This document shows, in pieces, positions 50,370 through 58,790 of a stretch of 64,000 nucleotides of DNA. The number at the start of each line of letters is the position of its first letter. Position 1 is the first letter of the stretch. A program made the position numbers and the translations under genes. Source of the stretch: Brevibacterium sanguinis (GTDB taxonomy: Bacteria > Actinomycetota > Actinomycetes > Actinomycetales > Brevibacteriaceae); NCBI RefSeq assembly GCF_003315415.1, contig NZ_QNSB01000014.1:36087-100086 (forward strand). The letters are read 5' to 3'. The notes beneath the pieces were generated by a model. The model was not told where the DNA came from. It searched no databases and worked only from the letters and a program-made list of their open reading frames with translations.

Positions 50370-51527
50370 TCATTCTCCTGCACTCGCTCGTGCGGTTGGG
50401 GCGGCCTCGGCGGTGATCGCTCGGGCGGCGCGGATGCCCGCGCGGATCGCCCCTTCGAGGTGACCCGCGAATGCATCCGCGGTCTCGGTCGAGGCCCAGT
50501 GGATCCGGCCGTGGCTCGGCCGGTGGAGGATGGGAGCCCCGAAATCCGCCGTCGTCCTCATCCGGCTGCGGCTGGGACAGGTCAGGGGATCGGCCGACCA
50601 GTCGGCCACGTGCATGGACACGGAGTCGCTCGCCGCCGGACCGAAGAGGCGCACCAGCTGGAGTCGAAACGCCTCGGCGATCTCGGCCTCGTCCGCCCTC
50701 AGTCCCCCGGCGCCGACGAATGCCTGTGCAGGAGCGAATCCGAAGATGGCTGCGGGTTCGCCGACATCGCCTGCGCGGGGGCCGCTGTGGTCATGGAACT
50801 CCCGGAACGGTCCGACATGGCTCATGGCCGCCGCGGCCAGCCCGTGCGGGTGCCAGAAGTCGTGCTCGTAGACGGCGATCGCCTTGACCATCCCTGACAT
50901 CCAGACGTCCATCGTCTCAGCGGTCGAGCGCACCGGCCCCGGCAGGCCCGGGGTGAAGGACATCGTGTCGACGGCGACCGCGGGCGGCACCGCGATGACG
51001 ACGTGATCGGACTGCAGCGTCCTGTGCTCCGACCTCAGCTCGACCCGACGGCTCGAGGCATCGGCGCCCGCAGCGGCGGCACCCGGATCACCCTCGTCGA
51101 GCACCGTCACCTCGGTGATCCTCTCTCCGAGGTGGATCCGGCCGCACCCGAGCTCACGTGCCATCGCTTCCGCGAGGCTCTGCGCCCCGCGCCCGAACCG
51201 CGCGGCCGGAGCGTCGAGGGGGTTGCCGCCCAGGCGGCGGACCTCCTCCCCCGGCAGCTCGACGATGGCCTCACCGGCACGATCCTGCTCGAACGTGGGG
51301 ACTCCGAAGCGCTCGCACAGTGACCGGACAAGGGGTTCATTCGACCAGAACCATGTGGCCCCGAGGTCGATCGCCCCTGTTCCCACGGCGACGGAGCGGG
51401 CGCGACCGCCCACCCGCGGGCGGGCTTCGACGACCTCGACGGAGAGCCCCGCCTCAGCGAGGACCAGCGCGGCGGACAGGCCGGCCAGTCCGGCACCGAC
51501 GACGACGATCTCAGGCTCCACTGTCAC
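50370..51527 (-). CDS. Flavin-containing amine oxidase
   Basis: A 385-residue FAD enzyme. The dinucleotide fold is at residues 5-45: VVVGAGLAGLSAALVLAEAG and VEARPRVGGRA. The ATWFWSNE segment and a C-terminal ASTETADAFAGHLEGAI flavin-binding loop are typical of the monoamine/polyamine oxidase family. It should oxidise a primary or secondary amine to an imine with release of H2O2. The start is the GTG at 51527, inside the 3' end of the MFS gene (17-nt overlap). Operon partners are the MFS transporter upstream and the PIG-L deacetylase downstream. Confidence 0.88.
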   Translation of the reverse strand: MTVEPEIVVVGAGLAGLSAALVLAEAGLSVEVVEARPRVGGRARSVAVGTGAIDLGATWFWSNEPLVRSLCERFGVPTFEQDRAGEAIVELPGEEVRRLGGNPLDAPAARFGRGAQSLAEAMARELGCGRIHLGERITEVTVLDEGDPGAAAAGADASSRRVELRSEHRTLQSDHVVIAVPPAVAVDTMSFTPGLPGPVRSTAETMDVWMSGMVKAIAVYEHDFWHPHGLAAAAMSHVGPFREFHDHSGPRAGDVGEPAAIFGFAPAQAFVGAGGLRADEAEIAEAFRLQLVRLFGPAASDSVSMHVADWSADPLTCPSRSRMRTTADFGAPILHRPSHGRIHWASTETADAFAGHLEGAIRAGIRAARAITAEAAPTARASAGE

Positions 51528-52896
51528 TGTCCGGATCTCCCTTCCGTCCGACCGAGCGTCCGCTGCCTCCGACGGTGAGCACGATGAGCGGGACGAGTAC
51601 GGCCATCGCGATGTATGAGAGCACCGAGAAGCTGGTCACGGCGAGCAGCGGACCGGCGATGAAGGCCGCTGTCGCTCCGCAGAGGTTGGAGGTCGCGTCG
51701 ACTCCACCCTGGGAAGACGCCTTGACCTCGTCAGAGACGACCGCGGAGAAGAGGGCGGAGGCCGCGACGTTGACGAACGACCATCCGAGCCCGAGCAGGA
51801 TGAGCGAGACCATGATCCAGGCGGTGCCGTTGGGCAGGAGCGCCCCGATGACGAGGGAGGCGAGGAAGATGGCGATGCCCGCGGAGATCGTGGCTCGATG
51901 TCCGAAGGTGTCGGCGGTCCAGCCCACCAGCGGGGAGAGTGCGTACATGCCGAGGATGTGCAGGCTGATCGTGACCCCGACGATCTCGATCGAGCCGCCC
52001 TGGTGTTCGATGTGCACGGGGGTCATCGTCATGATGGAGACCATGACGATCTGTGCCGTGAGGATCGCGATGACGGCGTAACGGGCGGGCGTGTTGGCCT
52101 TGAGCTCGGCCATGATCTGCCCGATGCTTCCCCGCGGCTTCCGCGCTGGATCTCGGCGTCGGGAGCTCGGCTTCTGAGTCGTCAGCTCCGATGCCGCCGG
52201 TTCCGATGCGGTCGGCTGCGACTGTGCCGGAGCCTCCGCGGTGAGCGCCTCCCGGGAATCGGCCTGCGCCCGCAGCAGCGGATCGGGGCGGAGGAGGACG
52301 ACGACGAGCAGACCGGCCAGCCCCAGGCACACGGCGGCGATGAGGAAGCTGCTCGCATAGAGGTTGAGTCCCGTCGCCTCCCCGACGAACCGGCCGGGGA
52401 CGCCGAGGTTGGGACCGAGCACCGAGCCGAGTGTACCCACCCAGACGATGAGCGAGAGCGACTTCGCCTTGTTCCTGGTCAGGGCGAGATCGGTGGCGGC
52501 GAATCGGCTCTGCAGGCTCACGGCGCTGCCGGCCCCGATGAGCAGCAGACCGATGAAGAGCGGCACGAGCAGACTGTCCTGCGCGGCGACGACGAGGAGG
52601 GCGCTGCCGAGGGCCGCCGTCCCCCACCCGGTCGACAGCGCCACCCGCCGGCCCCTGCGGGCGGCGAGGTTGCCCAGGGGCAGCCCGAGCAGAGCGGCGC
52701 CGAAGGTGCTGAAACTGCGTGCGAGTCCGGCCCAGGCCTCGTTCTGCGTCACCTCACCGGCGAGCAGGACCCCGATGGACGGTGCGACTCCGACCCCGAC
52801 CGTGCCGACGATCTGCGTGATGACCAGGATGATCATCGTCCGGCGCTGCAGTCGTTCGCGGCTCATCGCCGCGGATCCGCTGGGCATCTCGCGCAT
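51511..52896 (-). CDS. MFS transporter, first gene of amine oxidase/deacetylase operon
   Basis: A 461-residue protein with 12 hydrophobic helices and a long hydrophilic loop between the halves (about residues 215-265, rich in Ser, Glu and Arg). The loop 2-3 signature reads GNLAARRGRRVAL. It may import the amine substrate of the following oxidase or export a product. ATG 52896 is chosen for GGAG 5 nt upstream. The gene lies downstream of, and on the same strand as, the MDR dehydrogenase at 52992, 95 nt away. Confidence 0.87.
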   Translation of the reverse strand: MREMPSGSAAMSRERLQRRTMIILVITQIVGTVGVGVAPSIGVLLAGEVTQNEAWAGLARSFSTFGAALLGLPLGNLAARRGRRVALSTGWGTAALGSALLVVAAQDSLLVPLFIGLLLIGAGSAVSLQSRFAATDLALTRNKAKSLSLIVWVGTLGSVLGPNLGVPGRFVGEATGLNLYASSFLIAAVCLGLAGLLVVVLLRPDPLLRAQADSREALTAEAPAQSQPTASEPAASELTTQKPSSRRRDPARKPRGSIGQIMAELKANTPARYAVIAILTAQIVMVSIMTMTPVHIEHQGGSIEIVGVTISLHILGMYALSPLVGWTADTFGHRATISAGIAIFLASLVIGALLPNGTAWIMVSLILLGLGWSFVNVAASALFSAVVSDEVKASSQGGVDATSNLCGATAAFIAGPLLAVTSFSVLSYIAMAVLVPLIVLTVGGSGRSVGRKGDPDSDSGA

Positions 52897-52991
52897 CGAA
52901 TCTCCATTCGTCTCGGTCGTCACGGTGGGGAGCGGGGAAGGTCGTGGGGTGGTGTGCTGGAAGGGTCGTCGGACGGGCCGGGTCCGGCGGG

Positions 52992-54008
52992 TCACTCGCC
53001 GCGTCCGAGTGCGGTGGTGAGCACGGCGCGGAACCGCGGCGCCGAGGCCGCGAGGTCCTCGAGTCCCTGCTGCGCTTCCTCGAGAGGCCTCTCCTCGACC
53101 ATCGGGCGGATGCCGTGAAGCACTGCGAATCGCATCGCGTCCTCGATGTCGGCCGGACTGCCGGTGAGGTGGCCGGTGATCCGCAGCGCGTTCGAGACGA
53201 TCGCGCCCACCGGCAGCTCGAGGTCGCCGGCCCCGGTCCCGGTGATGATGAGCTGACCGTGGGCCCGCAGTCCCCGTGCCAGCTCTCCGAGCGCCTCAGC
53301 GGCTGGAGCAGTGCTGATGACGGCGTCGACGCCGCCCAGCTCCCGCAGGGCCTGCCCCGGTTCCCGGTCGCTGCTGTCGAGGTAGACCGCCGCGCCGAGG
53401 GATCTCGCGAGTTCCTCACGGTCGCGGCCGCGGGCGATCGCGATGACCTCATATCCCATTCGCGTGGCGAACTGGACGCCGAGGTGGCCGAGGCCGCCGA
53501 TGCCGAAGACCGCGACCTTCGCCCCCGGGCCGGCGTCGATCCGGCGGGCGGCGTTGAACATCGTCACCCCCGCGCAGCCCATCGGAGCGGCGGAGGCGAA
53601 ACCGAGGGCGTCGGGGATCCTCGCCAGCGCGGACCGGGGAACCGTGACGGACTCCGACCATCCTCCCGGATAGCTGATTCCCGGGATCCTGCGGTCAGGG
53701 CAGTGCACGACATCGCCCCGACGGCAGTTCCGGCACGCACCGCAGCTGCCGCCGAACCAGCCCACGGCCACGCGATCGCCGACGGTGTATCCCGTCTCCC
53801 CGGCACCGAGTTCGGCAATCGTTCCCGCGATCTCGTGCCCGGCGATCACCGGGTGATCGCCCGCACCCGACTCGACGGTGGAGAGGTCCGCCCGGCACAT
53901 GCCGCAGGCGGCGACGGCGACGCGCACCCAGCCGGGCTCGGGCGGTTCGGGGGTGAAGTCGTGGGGCCGCAGCCTGGCGGGTTCCACCGCACTCATCCTC
54001 GTCGCCAT
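52992..54008 (-). CDS. Zinc-dependent MDR alcohol dehydrogenase
   Basis: A 338-residue medium-chain dehydrogenase/reductase. The catalytic zinc ligands lie in ACGMCRADL and AGHEIAGTI; the structural zinc cysteines are in CGACRNCRRGDVVHC; the Rossmann glycines are in VFGIGGLGHLGVQ. It should interconvert an alcohol and aldehyde with NAD(P). The ATG at 54008 follows GAGGCGCGAGG. It is divergent from a LysR gene that probably controls it, and upstream of the MFS-amine oxidase-deacetylase operon, to which it could supply aldehyde turnover. Confidence 0.9.
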   Translation of the reverse strand: MATRMSAVEPARLRPHDFTPEPPEPGWVRVAVAACGMCRADLSTVESGAGDHPVIAGHEIAGTIAELGAGETGYTVGDRVAVGWFGGSCGACRNCRRGDVVHCPDRRIPGISYPGGWSESVTVPRSALARIPDALGFASAAPMGCAGVTMFNAARRIDAGPGAKVAVFGIGGLGHLGVQFATRMGYEVIAIARGRDREELARSLGAAVYLDSSDREPGQALRELGGVDAVISTAPAAEALGELARGLRAHGQLIITGTGAGDLELPVGAIVSNALRITGHLTGSPADIEDAMRFAVLHGIRPMVEERPLEEAQQGLEDLAASAPRFRAVLTTALGRGE

Positions 54009-54098
54009 CCTCGCGCCTCTCCCTTGCCCGATCGTTCCGCTGAGGAACTCTAGCGGTGGGATGCCGCGCCCGGTAGTGGGCCATCGTCGATGCACCGA

Positions 54099-54104
54099 TA
54101 AACT
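54099..54104 (+). promoter_or_regulatory. -10 hexamer of a leaderless promoter (TAAACT) for the lysR gene
   Basis: TAAACT is followed by 6 nt and the ATG at 54111. Confidence 0.6.
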
Positions 54105-54110
54105 GAGCTT

Positions 54111-55073
54111 ATGGCTGAGGAGTTTCGCATCGAAGGGCTGCGGTACGCCCTGGAGGTCGTCGACACCGGATCGTTCACTGCGGCGGCGCGTCGTCTCGGC
54201 GTCACTCAGCCGGCGCTGTCGAACGGCATCGCGAAGCTCGAGTCCCGACTCGGCGGTCCGCTCTTCCTCCGGTCACCGCGCGGAGTGACCCCGACGCCGA
54301 TGGGGCACGCGATCCTTCCGCTGCTCGAGCAGGCGGTGAGCGCCGTGGACGCGATCACCGCCGAGGCTCGCCGGTGGTCGGGACCGGCAGCCGATGATGT
54401 CCGCCTCGGAGTCTCCCCGCTGATCAATCCCGGCCTCGTCTCCGAAGTCAAGCGGACCCTGCACGCGATCTCCACGCCTCATCAGGACGAGGGCACAGGG
54501 CAGGAAGCACTCACCGGATCTCGATCGGCTCCCGGGCCTAGTGACACCGGGCTCTCGGGCCAGCTCGTGCTCACCGAGGCCAACCTCGACGAACTGCTGC
54601 AGGGACTGGAGGCGGGCGAGCTCGACGTGCTGATCATCCCCTCCGTCGGTCCGCTGCCTCGCTGGGAGCAGAGGATCGTCGATTCCGAGCCGCTCGTCCT
54701 CGTCGACCCCGAGGCGGGGGGTCATGACGCGGCGAGTCTCCACGACCTCATCGACGCTCGTCTCATTCTCCTGCCGGACACGTGCGGGCTGACAAAGTTC
54801 ACTCGCGATCTCTTCGGCGCTCGCAGCATTCCCCTGCGCACATACCCGGGCGAGGCGTCGAGCTATCGGGTGCTCGAGGACTGGTCGAAGCTGGGCCTGG
54901 GCAGCGCCCTGTTGCCCGAGTCGAAGGTCTCAGGATCCGACTACCGTCTGCTCCACGACGAGGAGGGCCTCATCGTCGAGATCTTCTATCAGCTCGTGTG
55001 GGATCCGCGCTCACCTCTGGCCGGGCATCTCGATGCCCTCGGCCGCCGATTAGGTGACGTCGTCAGCGCGTGA
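54111..55073 (+). CDS. LysR family transcriptional regulator
   Basis: A 320-residue protein. The HTH is in the first 65 residues (LRYALEVVDTGSFTAAARRLGV, shortened here, then TQPALSNGIAKLESRLGG), followed by a two-lobed effector domain (VRLGVSPLINPGLV onwards). It is divergent from the MDR dehydrogenase, with only 102 nt between the starts, so it probably regulates that gene and itself. The effector is unknown. Confidence 0.9.
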   Translation: MAEEFRIEGLRYALEVVDTGSFTAAARRLGVTQPALSNGIAKLESRLGGPLFLRSPRGVTPTPMGHAILPLLEQAVSAVDAITAEARRWSGPAADDVRLGVSPLINPGLVSEVKRTLHAISTPHQDEGTGQEALTGSRSAPGPSDTGLSGQLVLTEANLDELLQGLEAGELDVLIIPSVGPLPRWEQRIVDSEPLVLVDPEAGGHDAASLHDLIDARLILLPDTCGLTKFTRDLFGARSIPLRTYPGEASSYRVLEDWSKLGLGSALLPESKVSGSDYRLLHDEEGLIVEIFYQLVWDPRSPLAGHLDALGRRLGDVVSA

Positions 55074-55080
55074 TGGCCGG

Positions 55081-55108
55081 CGCCTCGGCGGAGAAGCGCG
55101 CCGAGGCG
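55081..55108. terminator. Perfect 10-bp hairpin between convergent genes
   Basis: CGCCTCGGCG (55081-55090) pairs with CGCCGAGGCG (55099-55108) across an 8-nt loop, between the LysR and MmcQ/YjbR stops. No T-run is present. Confidence 0.5.
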
Positions 55109-55139
55109 GTGCGAGTCGCTCCGCGCGTCAGCTCCCGGT

Positions 55140-55538
55140 TCACCTGCCAAAGGTCGTCGGATCGACCGGCCGGTCCTTGATCGGCAGCTTCGCCACGACC
55201 AGGCAGTAGGACTCGAGAACGAGGTCGTGGACGAGCTCATCGTCGAGCCTGCTGCCCGCGCCTCCTGACTCCCCCGCCCCCGTCACGGTGATCCAGTGCC
55301 TCTTGTTCATGTGATAACCAGGAGTGATCTCGGAGTAGGCGTCCCTGAGGACCTCACCGTCGAGCGGATCGATCTTGAGATTCATGCACGGCGTCCCGCG
55401 GAGCTCGAAGTGCATCATGAACATCTTCCCCCGCACCTTGTAGACCCGGTACTCGGGGCCGAAGGGGTGCTCGATGTCGACGCCCGGGTACTGCATCGCC
55501 TGGTCATGGGCGAGGTCGAGGACGGTCTCCGGTTCCAT
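55140..55538 (-). CDS. Second MmcQ/YjbR family protein
   Basis: A 132-residue protein of the MmcQ/YjbR family: GVDIEHPFGPEYRVYKVRGKMFMM (shortened), LKIDPLDGEVLRDAY, PGYHMNKRHWITV and the C-terminal helix VHDLVLESYCLVVAKLP. It is closer to canonical YjbR than the paralogue at 3059. Function is unknown. The ATG at 55538 is preceded by TAGCAT at a 7-nt distance and has no Shine-Dalgarno, so it is probably leaderless. It is divergent from the asparaginase gene. Confidence 0.85.
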   Translation of the reverse strand: MEPETVLDLAHDQAMQYPGVDIEHPFGPEYRVYKVRGKMFMMHFELRGTPCMNLKIDPLDGEVLRDAYSEITPGYHMNKRHWITVTGAGESGGAGSRLDDELVHDLVLESYCLVVAKLPIKDRPVDPTTFGR

Positions 55539-55545
55539 GCGCCGG

Positions 55546-55551
55546 ATGCTA
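55546..55551 (-). promoter_or_regulatory. -10 hexamer of a leaderless promoter (TAGCAT) for the second MmcQ/YjbR gene
   Basis: On the minus strand TAGCAT is followed by 7 nt and the ATG at 55538. Confidence 0.5.
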
Positions 55552-55589
55552 GCAGACGACGCGGACACGGAATCGGCCGCCGCGAGCCG

Positions 55590-55631
55590 CTCGACGCGGA
55601 CGCGGCGGCTCTCGACGCGGACACAGCGGCT
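55590..55631. repeat. Two tandem 21-nt repeats upstream of the asparaginase gene
   Basis: 55590-55610 and 55611-55631 match at 19 of 21 positions. They lie just upstream of the leaderless asparaginase promoter, where a -35 or activator site would be. Confidence 0.65.
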
Positions 55632-55647
55632 CTGTCGCAGTGGCCGA

Positions 55648-55653
55648 TACACT
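55648..55653 (+). promoter_or_regulatory. -10 hexamer of a leaderless promoter (TACACT) for the asparaginase gene
   Basis: TACACT is 6 nt before the ATG at 55660, in a 33-nt segment shared with the start of the 45391 gene. Confidence 0.6.
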
Positions 55654-55659
55654 GCAATC

Positions 55660-56649
55660 ATGCCCGACACTGCTCCTCACCTCCTCTTCGCCGCCCTCGG
55701 CGGGACGATCGCGTCGACGTCGAACAACCTCGGCGGGGTGGCCCCTGCCCTCTCCGGTGCCGAGATCGCCGCCGCTGCGGGACTCGAGGACATCTGGCCC
55801 GATCTGCACGCCGAATTCGCACAGGTCGCCCAGGTCTCGAGCGCGAACGTCACCCTCGACATCCTCCATGACGTCGTCGAGCTCGCCCGCACCTCGCGGG
55901 CATCCGGACTCGTCCTCACCCAGGGTACCGACACGCTCGAGGAGAGCGCCTTCGGTCTCTGGCTGCTCAACGACTCGGGTCTTCCGATCGCCGCGACCGG
56001 GGCGATGCGCAATCCCACGCTGCCCGGCGCCGACGGCCCCGCGAACGTGCGGGCGGCAGCCATGGCGGTGCTCAGCCCCGCCCTCCGTCACCTGCCGTGC
56101 ACGCTCGTGTTCAACGACGAGGTCCACGACCCGCGGTTCGTGCGCAAGACGCACATCACCTCGACCGCCGCCTTCTCCTCGGGTCCTGTGCTCGGGGCGA
56201 TCGGCTGGATCAGTGAGAGGACCGTCCTCGCGCCGCATGCGCCCCGCCCCTGGTCCTCGCCGTTCGCCGGGCTGAGGCGGCCAGCTGCGTTCGCACCCAT
56301 CGCCCTCGTCGAGGTGGGGATGGGCGAAGGTCCGCAGGCGCTGCAGGCGATCGTCGAGACCGACTTCGCCGGCGCCGTGATCTCTGGCGTCGGCGGCGGC
56401 CACATCCCCGAGCACCTCATCACCGAGGTCGAGGAGCTCGCCCAGACCGTGCCCCTCGTCCTCGCCTCCCGCCCCGGGTCAGGAGCGAGCCTGCGCGACA
56501 CCTACAGCTACCCCGGCGGGGAGATCGGACTGCTCACCGCCGGCCTCATCCCCGCCGGCATCCTCGATGCGAGGAAGGCCCGGATGCTCCTGTCGCTGAG
56601 CCTCAGCTACGGCCTCGACCCCGCCGAGGTGTTCGCCGCCGTCGCGTGA
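55660..56649 (+). CDS. L-asparaginase (type I/II family)
   Basis: A 329-residue amidohydrolase converting asparagine to aspartate and ammonia. The two catalytic threonine sites are ALGGTIAST (Thr near residue 15) and VLTQGTDTLEESAF (Thr near 88-90). A later lysine region is compatible with the family fold. There is no signal peptide, so it is cytosolic. The ATG is fixed by the leaderless promoter. A short hairpin lies before the convergent oxidoreductase gene. Confidence 0.9.
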   Translation: MPDTAPHLLFAALGGTIASTSNNLGGVAPALSGAEIAAAAGLEDIWPDLHAEFAQVAQVSSANVTLDILHDVVELARTSRASGLVLTQGTDTLEESAFGLWLLNDSGLPIAATGAMRNPTLPGADGPANVRAAAMAVLSPALRHLPCTLVFNDEVHDPRFVRKTHITSTAAFSSGPVLGAIGWISERTVLAPHAPRPWSSPFAGLRRPAAFAPIALVEVGMGEGPQALQAIVETDFAGAVISGVGGGHIPEHLITEVEELAQTVPLVLASRPGSGASLRDTYSYPGGEIGLLTAGLIPAGILDARKARMLLSLSLSYGLDPAEVFAAVA

Positions 56650-56663
56650 ACCGGACGGTCGCA

Positions 56664-56682
56664 CTCCCGACCGGGGCGGGAG
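56664..56682. terminator. Hairpin between convergent asparaginase and oxidoreductase genes
   Basis: CTCCCG (56664-56669) pairs with CGGGAG (56677-56682) across a 7-nt loop in the 48-nt gap between the two stops. No T-run. Confidence 0.35.
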
Positions 56683-56697
56683 GCACGTGATCCTGCG

Positions 56698-57720
56698 TCA
56701 GACCTCGGCCCCGACGGCGACGACCATCTTGCCGAAGTTGCCTCCGGTGAGCAGGTCACCTAAGTACTCGGGCGCGCGCTCGAGGCCGGGGCGGATGTCC
56801 TCGCGGTACTTCACCTTGCCGTCACGGACCCATTCGCCCATCTCGGACAGGAACGAATCGTAGAGCGTGCCGGCGAACTCCGTCTGGATGAACCCGCGCA
56901 CCGTCAGCGACTTCGACAGGATCGTGCCCATGAGCTGACCCGAACGGTCGGGCCCGGGCGGCAGCTCGGTCTGGTTGTACGTGGCGACGAGCCCGCACAC
57001 GGGAACCCGGGCGAAGGTGTTGAGCCGGGGCAGGACGGCGGAGAACACCTCGCCGCCGACGTTCTCGAAGTAGACGTCGATGCCGTCGGGAGTCGCCTCG
57101 GCGAGCTCCTCCTCGAGGCTGTCCGAACGATGGTCGAGGGCGACGTCGAAACCGAGCTCCCTCATGTGGGCGACCTTCTTCTCCCCACCCGCGATGCCGA
57201 CCGTGCGGGCGCCCTTGATCTTCGCGATCTGTCCGACAGCGGACCCGACGGGCCCGGTCGCGGCGGCAACGGCGACAGTCTCGCCGGATTCGGGCTGGCC
57301 GATCTCGAGCAGTCCCGAGTAGGCGGTGAAGCCGGGCATCCCGAGGACGCCGAGGGCGGTGCTGATCGGTGCGATGTCGGGGTCGACGCGGCGCAGGTGG
57401 TTCGTCCTCTCGACGGAGTACTCCTGCCAGCCGCCGTATCCGAGGACGATGTCACCCTCGCTGAACTCCGAGGACCTCGATTCGACGACCTCGGAGACCG
57501 TGGCCCCGACCATCACCTGGCCGATCTCGACGGGTGCGGCATAGGATTTCGCGTCCGACATCCGCCCGCGCATGTAGGGGTCCAGGGAGAGATAGAGGGT
57601 GCGCAGGAGGACCTCACCGTCCTGCGGGGACTCGACGGACGCCTCGTCGTGGAGGAAGTTCTCGTCGGTGGGAGCGCCGACGGGTCGGGATTTGAGGAGG
57701 ATCCTGTGGTTGGAGGTCAT
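56698..57720 (-). CDS. NADP-dependent oxidoreductase (CurA/prostaglandin reductase-like MDR)
   Basis: A 340-residue zinc-free medium-chain reductase. SLDPYMRGRMSD near residue 50, the nucleotide-binding AAATGPVGSAVGQIAKIKGA and the DVYFENVGGEVFSAVLP segment are hallmarks of the CurA/YncB/leukotriene B4 12-hydroxydehydrogenase group, which reduces the C=C bond of enones with NADPH. The ATG at 57720 is set by GGAAG upstream. It follows the DUF402 gene on the same strand (63-nt gap). Confidence 0.9.
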   Translation of the reverse strand: MTSNHRILLKSRPVGAPTDENFLHDEASVESPQDGEVLLRTLYLSLDPYMRGRMSDAKSYAAPVEIGQVMVGATVSEVVESRSSEFSEGDIVLGYGGWQEYSVERTNHLRRVDPDIAPISTALGVLGMPGFTAYSGLLEIGQPESGETVAVAAATGPVGSAVGQIAKIKGARTVGIAGGEKKVAHMRELGFDVALDHRSDSLEEELAEATPDGIDVYFENVGGEVFSAVLPRLNTFARVPVCGLVATYNQTELPPGPDRSGQLMGTILSKSLTVRGFIQTEFAGTLYDSFLSEMGEWVRDGKVKYREDIRPGLERAPEYLGDLLTGGNFGKMVVAVGAEV

Positions 57721-57783
57721 GTGCTTCCTTTCTCTCACGGGTGGACCGGAGCCGGCTCGGTCGAGGGGGCTCGCGGCCGGGGA

Positions 57784-58650
57784 TCAGATCCAGTCACGTC
57801 GGTAGCAACCGCTGCCCACTCTGTGTGATTCCCGGATGCCGTCCGGCTCCGTGCCTCGCGTCGCTTCGCGAGTGCTCGCCGAGGCGGCTCCGGGCTGCCG
57901 GCCTCCCGTTGCGAGGTCACGGGCGAGCCTCTCCCATCGGATGTCGAAAGCCCAGGCGAAGTCGTCGAGGTTCTCGAGCACCCTCATCCCGTTGCCGCGG
58001 ATGATGTCCGACCATTCGACAGGCCACATGCCGAAGGCCGCCGCGGCGGCGATCTCGTCGACATCCTTGAACACCGCCAGCTCGGGGCGGAGGAATTCGC
58101 TCGGGCGAAGGCGGGAGGTGTGCGGCTGAGCCCCGGCCTGCGGGAACGTGATGTCGAGGATGTGATCGCTGGTGAGGATCGCCGACTCCGTGCGCCGATG
58201 CGTGGCCTCGAGATTCACGTACCAATCGGCCCAGCCGCCCGGCCTGAGCAGCACCCAGACGGAGAACGGCACTCGGGCGGGAACGATCTTGAGCACCCCG
58301 GGACCGCGCCAGGAGCCGGCGACCGTGACCCTCCGGGGCGCCGAAGCGGCCGGTCCGAACCGGTGTCGCAGGGGCACGTCGTGGGGGTTCGAGTCCTCCC
58401 AGCCGACGATCCGCGTGTCGATCGTCGGCGTCCCGCCCTGCAGCCAGAGCACCGCGCCGTCGGGTCCGTCCTCGACCACCTGCATCGGACGACGCAGCTC
58501 GGCGCCGTCGCGGTCGAAGTCGAAGCGTCTGAACGTCCAGGTCACCGTGGCACCGGGCGACCAGAACGGGGGTTCCCCGACGAACCCGGCGTCGTCGGGG
58601 ACGTCGAGGGCGTAGGGATCGGTGAACGCGCCTGGGTCGGTGGGGTCCAT
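57784..58650 (-). CDS. DUF402 domain protein
   Basis: A 288-residue protein. The DUF402 core is at about residues 100-215, with WADWYVNLEATHRR and the acidic metal-binding VFKDVDEI. Members such as FomD and nucleoside diphosphate phosphatases hydrolyse nucleotide phosphoesters with Mn2+ or Co2+; activity here is inferred only. The N-terminal 90 residues form an additional region with WTFRRFDFDRDGAEL. The start is a leaderless ATG (TAGACT 6 nt upstream). It may be co-transcribed with the CurA-like gene downstream. Confidence 0.8.
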   Translation of the reverse strand: MDPTDPGAFTDPYALDVPDDAGFVGEPPFWSPGATVTWTFRRFDFDRDGAELRRPMQVVEDGPDGAVLWLQGGTPTIDTRIVGWEDSNPHDVPLRHRFGPAASAPRRVTVAGSWRGPGVLKIVPARVPFSVWVLLRPGGWADWYVNLEATHRRTESAILTSDHILDITFPQAGAQPHTSRLRPSEFLRPELAVFKDVDEIAAAAAFGMWPVEWSDIIRGNGMRVLENLDDFAWAFDIRWERLARDLATGGRQPGAASASTREATRGTEPDGIRESHRVGSGCYRRDWI

Positions 58651-58656
58651 GCGGTG

Positions 58657-58662
58657 AGTCTA
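58657..58662 (-). promoter_or_regulatory. -10 hexamer of a leaderless promoter (TAGACT) for the DUF402 gene
   Basis: On the minus strand TAGACT is followed by 6 nt and the ATG at 58650. The same hexamer and spacing occur at the recQ-like gene. Confidence 0.6.
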
Positions 58663-58718
58663 GACATCCGACCTTGGCGGGAGCCGAACTCCGGCGAGCG
58701 GGGACGCACCTCGAGGCG

Positions 58719-58781
58719 GACCGCGCCTCGGCGAGCGCGGACGTCGCCTCGCCGAGGGCCGACCTCACCTCGGCGAGCGCG
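58719..58781. repeat. Three tandem imperfect 21-nt repeats
   Basis: 58719-58739, 58740-58760 and 58761-58781 share the pattern GAC-N3-GCCTCGGCGAGCGCG with a few differences. They fill most of the gap between the alpha/beta hydrolase stop and the DUF402 promoter. Confidence 0.6.
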
Positions 58782-58790
58782 GGCCGCGGC

